DNA from: Sinonovacula constricta
Taxonomy: Eukaryota > Mollusca > Bivalvia > Cardiida > Solecurtidae
Direction: 5' to 3'
DNA length: 64,000 nucleotides
Assembly (NCBI GenBank): GCA_007844125.1
Contig: CM017558.1
Span: 47,316,164 to 47,380,163 of the forward strand
The notes beneath the pieces are model-generated. The model was not told the origin of the DNA. It did no database searches and saw only the letters and a list, made by a program, of their open reading frames with translations. Both the position numbers and the translations under genes were made by a program. Positions 56,965-64,000 of this stretch are shown in pieces; position 1 is the stretch's first letter, and each line of letters starts with the position of its first letter.

Positions 56965-59635
56965 TGCATAGTACCAGCAACCAATCTCTACTATTTTTCA
57001 AATTTTCTGGGTAAACTTTTAAGATGTTGGTTGATTGGAATATTGCATGAACACTACCATTTACAAGAATACAGAATAAATGCCTTTGAGTTGATCAAAT
57101 GTCAGGTTTGATCGATGCCTAATAATGCTCCACATAACTGGAGTTTTGGATCATAGGCTTAAAACTTTTGTCACAAATTCCCTAGTGCTCAATTAAAGTA
57201 AGACTATAAATTTATACAAAGTTAAGACTTCACAAATTGATTATAATTTAACTATGCATTATTTCATTTACCAGTTTTTAGTGATTCACTGGATGGATGG
57301 TCTGTGTGTGGAATAAAAGCATCAAGAGTATTGTTTAAGCTATTCTTTTTTTCTCTTCAAAATAACATTTTATTGGTGTTTATTGGGATTGTCACAAAGA
57401 ATATTATAAAAGGTTGTCATAAATATACATAAGTCTGATTGAGAATCAACCAATCAGATCAGCCTCTCTCTTTTGATTCTCTGGAACACAGATGAATCTT
57501 TAAATTTCTCTTATCTGAAGTATGCACTTAAAAACACAGAGAAAAAACACATTTTAGGTGCATTTCTATCTGCCCTCATTTTTTTTCTGGCAGATAAAGA
57601 GGGCAGCAACAAAAACCAGCCAGCAAACCAAGTCACTCAAACAGGAATTATTTGGTGCGAGTGCATTATACTACAATAGGCCTGAAAAAGTCCTATAACA
57701 AATAAATGCATTTCATATTGATCACATTGTTGACATTCAGCCTGCAGATGAAAGCATTAAAACCATAATCTGTTAAGGAGATGCTATCAAGGGAGAACAT
57801 TTTTAAAGCAAGCATTAATGTGTTGCGGAGAGAAAAGATTTTTCTTTTTCAAGGAGAGCTAAATTTAGCTGCAATATCCATGATGGGGGTACTTTGTCAA
57901 GATCTAGTTTCTGACAGGTTAACTGATGGCAGCACCACATGCCTGGGAACTTAGAGACCATTGACTGACAGGGAGTGACTGGAGACCCAATAACCACTGA
58001 CAAACATGACTGTGTGCTAAAATATAGTATTTGTTTGAGAATTGTACACAGATGTGACACAAGTATATTGACATGGGTGTTGTCAATTTTTAAATTTTAA
58101 ACAGACAAGAAATGGAAAAAATACTGATTAGTATTCTTTTCCCAATAGACATCTTTGTTAGATCTTTTTAAAACTTTTTAAACATGAGTGCACAAATATT
58201 AAAACATACAAACATACCCTAAGTTGTTACAACGTAACCATGCAAATAATTGGTTCCATACAAATATTTGTTTACATTAAACCTGTCATAAGTATTTAAT
58301 CATTTAAATATTTCCTCCATTCAGTGATACTAGACTTTAGCTAAAACACACATTAAATAGCAAATTTACTATCTAAACACATTTTTCTCTTGAAAATCTT
58401 ACCAAATGTTGTGGCTGATTATAAAGTCCACATGATAACCTGTAATGTATTAAACTGTGGTATGGAGACATTACTGAAACTGAAAAACAAAAGTGATTTC
58501 AGCAAGATTCTTGGGGAGCTACCTGAGGTTAAAGTTTAGAAAAATAACATTTTAATGGACATTTGGTTGATGTTAAAGATGAACCTCCAGCTGGGTTATG
58601 ACCCTCTGGTTACTGTGTACACAGAATGGCCATTCTGTGCAGGATTGGAAATTAATCTATGTCATATTGCCAGAACAATGATGGTTCTTGTCACAGTGGT
58701 AGAGGCCTGGTTTTAGAAAAACACTGTGAGTATTAAGTGAAATGAACTCAGGGGCAATATAGTCTGTTAATATATACTAGTCTCACAAATGTTAGTAATT
58801 AAAGTTTAATGTAGCGAACAAAACAGTCCTTTACCAACGTAGATGATGTATGCTCACATTTGCTGAATCTTGTTCTTGCTGGAAACACCTTTAGGGTGAG
58901 ATTTGTTTAAGGCTTCTGGAATAAATGGTGTTTCTAGCAATTAAAGGGCTGAATAAATTCTTTTCTCTTTATTCATATTTATTATTTAAAAAAACTGTGA
59001 TGATAATTATCTGAATTTGAAGTTATAGAGTATTTTGTGGGTGGTGTGATTCTTTTATAATTGTTTTTCCAGACCTTTTTCAGATCTTTTCTCCTAGCAT
59101 ATTGTTTTCCATACATTTTCCATGTCTGGTAAAAATCCTTTTAAAATCCTTTTAAAATTGAAACTTTTCCAGGATTTCCAGATTTCCTTGTATGAACCCT
59201 GTTGAACTAGCTCAAGATGTTAATTGTCCCAGGTTGTAAATATTTTTAATTAGTTCCATTTTTCACTGCAACAATGAGGATATATTCCAGTATAAAGGTA
59301 AATAAAATCTAAAGGTCAATCATTCCAGAAGTTGTAAAATAAAAATAGTAGAAATCAAGCACTAAAATAAGTTAAATTGAGCATTTTACATAAATCATTG
59401 TAGGTAGACTTTATTAGCAACATTCATTTTTCTGTTACATCTACCGTGTATTAGTAGACATCTTTATGGTGATTGTAAGTGGCAGAGAACATCTCTAGGA
59501 CACATAGAACTGTAATATATCATAAGGCTACATAATTGGGTGGAAAAAGTATTCAAGAACACCAATGTCTTACCATGTTGCTAAGCCTAAGAGCTGAAAA
59601 ACAGTTGACTGGTACACCCTAAAGGTTACCTTGTT
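56965..59635. other. AT-rich non-coding sequence
   Basis: Nothing recognised; the 81-codon minus frame at 57815-58060 is not protein-like in its neighbours' codon use. Confidence 0.45.
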
Positions 59636-59639
59636 CGCT

Positions 59640-59850
59640 ATACATTGTAGTTATTTATTAACCATCCTAAATTCTTAGTTATTTGAACCAAACTTCATCC
59701 ACAGGCAACAAGATGTCCTGCTAGAGACTTATCAGCAAGTCGTGATTAGACCTGGTAAGAAGTGGCTGAACAAGATCAACACTATTTGACTTAGCCAGAT
59801 CTATTGGTGCCATGCAGGCTCAATGGTAAAGGTTTAAGCAGACTGTTGAC
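59640..59850. mobile_element. Palindromic MITE-like fragment
   Basis: GTCCTGCTAGAGACTTATCAGC, AGAAGTGGCTGAACAAGATC, AACACTATTTGACTTAGCC and right end GCAGGCTCAATGGTAAAGG follow the family order. Similar fragments lie at 35290-35400, 36490-36620 and 42190-42270. Confidence 0.4.
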
Positions 59851-59854
59851 GCCC

Positions 59855-62545
59855 ATACCCAAACAACCATGAACTAAAATATTCTTGGACATTTTCAAGG
59901 TCGGACAGATTTAACTCAATTAAATGCCCGTTATACTTTTCACATTTTATTGTTTAATACTTAAAGAATTTCCCCATTACCCTATTGACCTGGAGTTAAT
60001 GTAATTTCAAACATTTGGGCCCCATAAGGACTGTAACCCTTAAACTTGTAGAAAGAAAATAATTCCCCAGCTGTGACTGTGAGAGTCTCTGTGTGAGACC
60101 CAGGCAATGGGTTCACAATGGATTAAGAGTTCTCTTGGGCACTGGACCTTTGAAATGTGACTCTGTCTTAAGACATTTATTTATCCCTTGACCTGCTTTT
60201 TTGTTAAATAAATTAATTCCCAGTCATATGTTAACAACTTAGAGCAGAGATAAGATATACTTTGCCAGCACTTAGTGTAAAACCTGATGAGAGAACAGCC
60301 ATCAGTAGCTTTCTGATTAAGATTTCCACAATTGGTTTAAGCCTGATTAAATCATGCTTAGCTAGCTAAGAGCTTGTTAACATTCAGGAAAGTGCACTTG
60401 CTAACCATTCCTCATGGAAATATTGTGAACATTCCAAAGTCTGATAATTATAAGTGTAAATGCTGCATATATAAAAGAAACATGAACAATCAAGTTAAAG
60501 TAACAGGCACTGGAATTGAATTAGAAGGGACAGGGGCAGAAAACTATGTTAGTTCCAGTGATTGTGTGTTAGACTGAGCAGAGACCAGATGACACAAGAC
60601 ATCAATCATGGCTGCCACTCAGGCTCAATGTGTTCAAGCCTCTCCAGTTGTTCCTCAACCCTTTGTTGTTACATGGCCATGCTTTGTTTAACACAGTTTG
60701 CTGAAAATTGCTTTCACCATTGCTGGCTTATTGCTCCTCATTTATAACACTGTAGGTTCTTCTCACAGACATACTGCTTGCATTGGTATTCAAGAAGATG
60801 ACCTTAAAGCCGTAATGTTTTAAATGGACTGTGGTTTTAATATAATACCTAATAACTTCAGAAAATTGTGCAATTTACCAACAAAAAACTTATCTGTTGA
60901 TGAAATTCAGATCAATATAAAAAAAGAAGAAAAAGATAAAAATACAATAAAACAAAATACAATAAAACCAAAACTAAACAATGCTTGGTTTATGTAGAAG
61001 TTGAAAAATGGAACCTCCTGTATGGCTCTTCAGTGCTCTACTGACTGTGATACTGAGTCTTTGTAAAATATTGTTTTATGTAGTTTTTATTATATATTGT
61101 GATTGGCACAATATTCACATTTCAACATAACCTGTTATGAACTTGACAGGCTTCAACTGGCACTTATTTGTCTACCCGATGTGGGATCAATAACAAGTTT
61201 GGGTCAGTTTTTTGTGATTTATATCTTGTTTTGAACTGTTCTTAGCAAGTATATAACATTTTCAGTAATATTATGGCTTTAAAACTGAAAGTTGGCTTAT
61301 ACAATGTAATTAAACCTAAAATACTAAAAAGTAAGTTTATGACAATATGAAATATATTGTATTCATAATGTTAAAAGTACTGGTATTTCTTGTCTTAGGA
61401 ACATAAATTACTATCCAAAATAGAATTATTCTACCACTTGTCACATAGTATTATACATGTCTGATATACTATGCTGAGATATAAGGACTGTTGGCTGAAT
61501 ATAATTTTTCCTTTTCATCTCCAGAACAAATAAGCCTGTCTATGAACATTCAGGACATTTTAACAGATATTTCTCCAATTCATTAGCCTGGAAATCATAT
61601 TCTGTCGCAAGCCGCCTTAAGACTGCCATCAATATGTACCCTTGACACCAGACATGTTCCTGATTTGTCCCGCAGGTTGTTACAACCCACTGCACCCCTG
61701 GCATTTTGAGGTTTCTCTTCGAATGAACAATAATACAATTTACTGGTGGATATTACTGAAATATAGTCTGACATTGCTTGCTAGAAATAACAATAAATGC
61801 TGTCAGACAGTACATATGTTTGATTCTATTTTTTGCTATAATGTGCCTCAGGTAGCATGTCCAAGAAGAATGTATGTCTAAACTTTGTGAGTGAAAAAAT
61901 GTTCAACATGGAGAAGGTCGACATTTAGTCTGAAGAAATTTAATGAGATCTTTGTTGACTAAAGAAGGATGTTTTATAAAAAAATATGAATATTGCTTTT
62001 TTTTTTTAATTTTGTGGAATGAAACTTTATTGTAAACTAATGAGCAACCATACAGAAGTTAAAGAGCTCTATTCCTGGTTTTATATCTATCGCCAATCTC
62101 TTCCTTAATTCAATGTTTTAACATACAATACTTTGTGATTTGTTACACAAACCAATTTAAAATTGACCATTTGCTGTTTATGTTATTGTAAATTCACAGA
62201 TCATTCAGTGTAGCATTTCATCATCATTGCATCTACATGCTGAACATATTGATGTTAACATTTGATGATATTGTTCTGTGACTGGCTTTTTTATTAGTTT
62301 AACGTCCTTTTGTTTTACATCAAATCATAGAAATACATGGAAATACTTTGTGTCACACTGTAGACACTCATTGTCTTAAATTGTAAAGTTGGTATCTGTG
62401 TATAGCAGTAACTTGGTACTGACTTTTAAAACAGTGAATAAAAAAAGACTTTTGGCAATTAAAATCAATTTATTCTGGAATCTTATCTTTACCATCCCTC
62501 GTAAGTTTTCCTTATCCATAACAGGCTTTATTTATAACATAATCA
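59855..62545. other. AT-rich non-coding sequence
   Basis: A GC-richer stretch at 61600-61740 (CGCAAGCCGCCTTAAGACTG) stands out but no exon can be defined. Otherwise nothing recognised. Confidence 0.4.
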
Positions 62546-62548
62546 TTG

Positions 62549-62864
62549 TGACCGGACCTGGTAGCGCAATCGGTAGAGCGTCCGCTCCAGGTACGGGAGG
62601 CCCCGGGTTCGATCCCGGGCCGCGACATACCAAAGTCGTTAAAAATGGTAGTGGTATAGCTCCCTTGCTAACGCTCAAGCAAATATGAGGGTAGTTCCAT
62701 GACTGGTTGGCCCGGTGTCAGGATAATGTGACTGGGTGTGGTATCATGCCAGGTGTTCATGACATGCTATACACAGTGAAGGCAGCACTATATCTGCTTC
62801 AAATGGACACCGTCTCCAGATAACTGAAATACTGTTGGTGGGACGATAAACCCAGTAAACAAAC
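62549..62864 (+). mobile_element. tRNA-derived SINE with mollusc-type 3' tail
   Basis: The 5' head carries an RNA polymerase III A box (TAGCGCAATCGG, 62562-62573) and a perfect B box (GGTTCGATCCC, 62606-62616) in a T-arm-like hairpin (CCCGG / CCGGG). A non-tRNA body of ~235 bp follows. The 3' end CTGAAATACTGTTGGTGGGA then CGATAAACCCAGTAAACAAAC resembles the conserved tail of mollusc SINEs as I recall it; I could not check a database. The tRNA acceptor stem is not complementary enough for a working tRNA. CpGs in the head are largely intact, which suggests a young copy. The open frame across it (62389-62688) is incidental. Confidence 0.82.
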
Positions 62865-62945
62865 ATGCTATACACAGTGAAGGCAACACTATAACTGCTT
62901 CAAGTGGACACCATCTCCAGATAACTGAAATACTGTTAAACCAGG
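62863..62945 (+). repeat. Partial second copy of the SINE tail
   Basis: The segment starting ACATGCTATACACAGTGAAGG repeats 62762-62837 at an offset of 101 bases with about 90% identity, and stops after CTGAAATACTGTT. It is then followed by a short piece (AACCAGGTGTCA) resembling the SINE body upstream. This looks like a second, 5'-truncated insertion at the tail or a local tandem duplication. Confidence 0.75.
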
Positions 62946-63189
62946 TGTCAGTGAAAACTTTATGCATATTACTTATTGCAAAAATATTATATACCTAAAA
63001 AGAAGACTTTTTTGACAAAACCTTACTAATGAAAACTTCATTCAACAAAAAGTCAATATTCAATGGCTGTCTATAGTATCTGCCTTATCTTCAAACAACC
63101 TAGTCTGTTGATTAATGCATTAAATTTGATATGAAAAAAATACAATAATTATCTCAAGCAGAAAAAATGACTGCTGCTTGCAAAATACC

Positions 63190-63420
63190 CCTCTTTAACT
63201 GAAGCCTGCTGTGCACACATTGCTTAGGTTAAGGAAAAAAGTGTAGATGCAAATCATAATTGATACTCTTTGCTGCTACGTCATTAAACATCTTTTAATT
63301 GATACATCTTTTCGCTGCGAAATATTGCTCAATTAAATTTTTTACCTTAACACAGAAGTGTGAAAAAATAATTAGAAATTTAGTCTGGTTATTTAAGAAA
63401 GCTAGAAGGCAAAGGGTTAA
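63190..63420. mobile_element. Possible palindromic MITE-like element, diverged
   Basis: Left end TAACTGAAGCCTGCTGTGCAC, then GCTTAGGTTAAGG and AGTGTAGATGCAAATC resemble the family; a right end AGAAGGCAAAGGGTTAACTG is inverted relative to the left. The middle is not conserved. Confidence 0.35.
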
Positions 63421-63472
63421 CTGGGCATACAAATATTTACATATGTACTTTCCTCGAAAGAACTATTTTGGT

Positions 63473-63715
63473 TTAAGTGATGTTTATTTGACCTCTTTGA
63501 CCACTAGTTGACCACAACACCATGCCTGAAACACCACACACTGGTAGACTATGGTGGAGTACCAAGGTGGGGTGCCAGTGGCCAAGACAAACACACAGCT
63601 CTGGGAAAACAGCAATCCCTGTCAAAGCTCTCTGCCCAGCATACCTTGTGTTGACAGCAACTTCCTGGGAGGTCAAAGGGCTACAATCAAGCCTCTGAAA
63701 GATGCAAATCAACAA
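63473..63715 (-). CDS. Possible exon-bearing open segment (unrecognised)
   Basis: A minus-strand frame of 80 codons with near-balanced base composition follows a good acceptor (TTTGCATCTTTCAG, just before AGGCTTGATT). The reading RLDCSPLTSQEVAVNTRYAG then GQRALTGIAVFPELCVCLGH is protein-like. A donor-like site (ACAAG|GTATGC) would end the exon after about 50 bases; otherwise the frame runs on to TAA. No family is recognised and no partner exon was identified. Low confidence. Confidence 0.2.
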   Translation of the reverse strand: MLICIFQRLDCSPLTSQEVAVNTRYAGQRALTGIAVFPELCVCLGHWHPTLVLHHSLPVCGVSGMVLWSTSGQRGQINIT

Positions 63716-64000
63716 AAATCATGATTCTCTGTGTCTCCGATGACATCAATAAAGCTTCTGAATGACATGGACATCCACAAAACATGCTTTTGTATGAGCA
63801 TGCTGAAAGATTTCTGCTTTGAAATGAATACCAGTAATAATTAATTTCTGGACTTGTATGCAAAAAGCAGTTTCTTAAACTGACAAATAAGTTTAAACTA
63901 CATGAACAAATGATCATATGTGTTATTATTCTTTAAATGCAGACATAGAGTATTTAATTCAAATGCATTCAAGATCTAAAGACCTTCCAGCTGAAAAAAG

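Noticed and set aside
62549..62627. Functional tRNA gene
   Set aside because: A and B boxes and a T-arm are present, but the acceptor stem does not pair properly and a SINE body with a mollusc-type tail follows.

Overview
The window looks like gene-poor, AT-rich eukaryotic (metazoan) DNA, most likely from a bivalve mollusc. The basis for that is (i) isolated short open segments bounded by GT/AG splice signals rather than long genes; (ii) a tRNA-derived SINE at 62.5-62.9 kb whose 3' end (CTGAAATACTGTT...ACGATAAACCCAGTAAACAAAC) matches, from memory, the conserved tail of mollusc SINEs; (iii) a ~140-bp-period element at 17.9-18.6 kb (CAAGAGGGTCATAATGGCCC start, GACCTAGTGACCTAGTTTTTGACCCC core) of a kind I recall as abundant in bivalves; and (iv) very heavy minisatellite content. 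No database could be searched, so the species is not claimed.

Coding content is sparse and, as far as it can be read, lies on the minus strand. The two best exons are 44522-44758 and 5040-5396. Both are symmetric phase-1 exons with AG/GT boundaries, and they encode Ser/Asp-rich, probably disordered protein. Their phases are compatible, so they may belong to one gene with a very long intron of about 39 kb, although other exons may lie between them. A third open segment (22869-23060, 64 codons, phase 0) is convincing as protein but out of phase with the other two, so it may be an alternative first exon or belong to another transcript. A candidate 3'-terminal exon of a separate upstream gene is at 55510-55701, and a TATA-like promoter with a good start codon context is at about 52.0-52.1 kb. 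None of these proteins is recognised.

Most of the remaining sequence is intron or intergenic DNA filled with repeats. There are nine minisatellite arrays: 58-bp (2.9 kb), 97-bp with a 291-bp higher-order repeat (11.4 kb), 25-bp (16.8 kb), 46-bp (26.1 kb), 39-bp (31.7 kb), an unrelated 39-bp (37.3 kb), 87-bp (46.7 kb), a compound array of variable period (49.7 kb) and 31-bp (55.9 kb). Together they cover roughly 12% of the window. Several give long but spurious open frames because the unit length is a multiple of three, or because the unit lacks stops in all frames.

Mobile-element content includes a complete 1,134-bp foldback element with a perfect 10-bp target-site duplication (9722-10855), a family of palindromic MITE-like elements with TTAAC...GCTTAGCAGG-type ends, at least two tRNA-derived SINE families, and a CpG-rich ~207-bp MITE candidate at 47.6 kb. 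There is no bacterial-type operon, CRISPR array, rRNA or convincing functional tRNA gene. I found no new enzymatic or defence system. The most unusual features are the foldback element, the higher-order minisatellite, and the palindromic MITE family.
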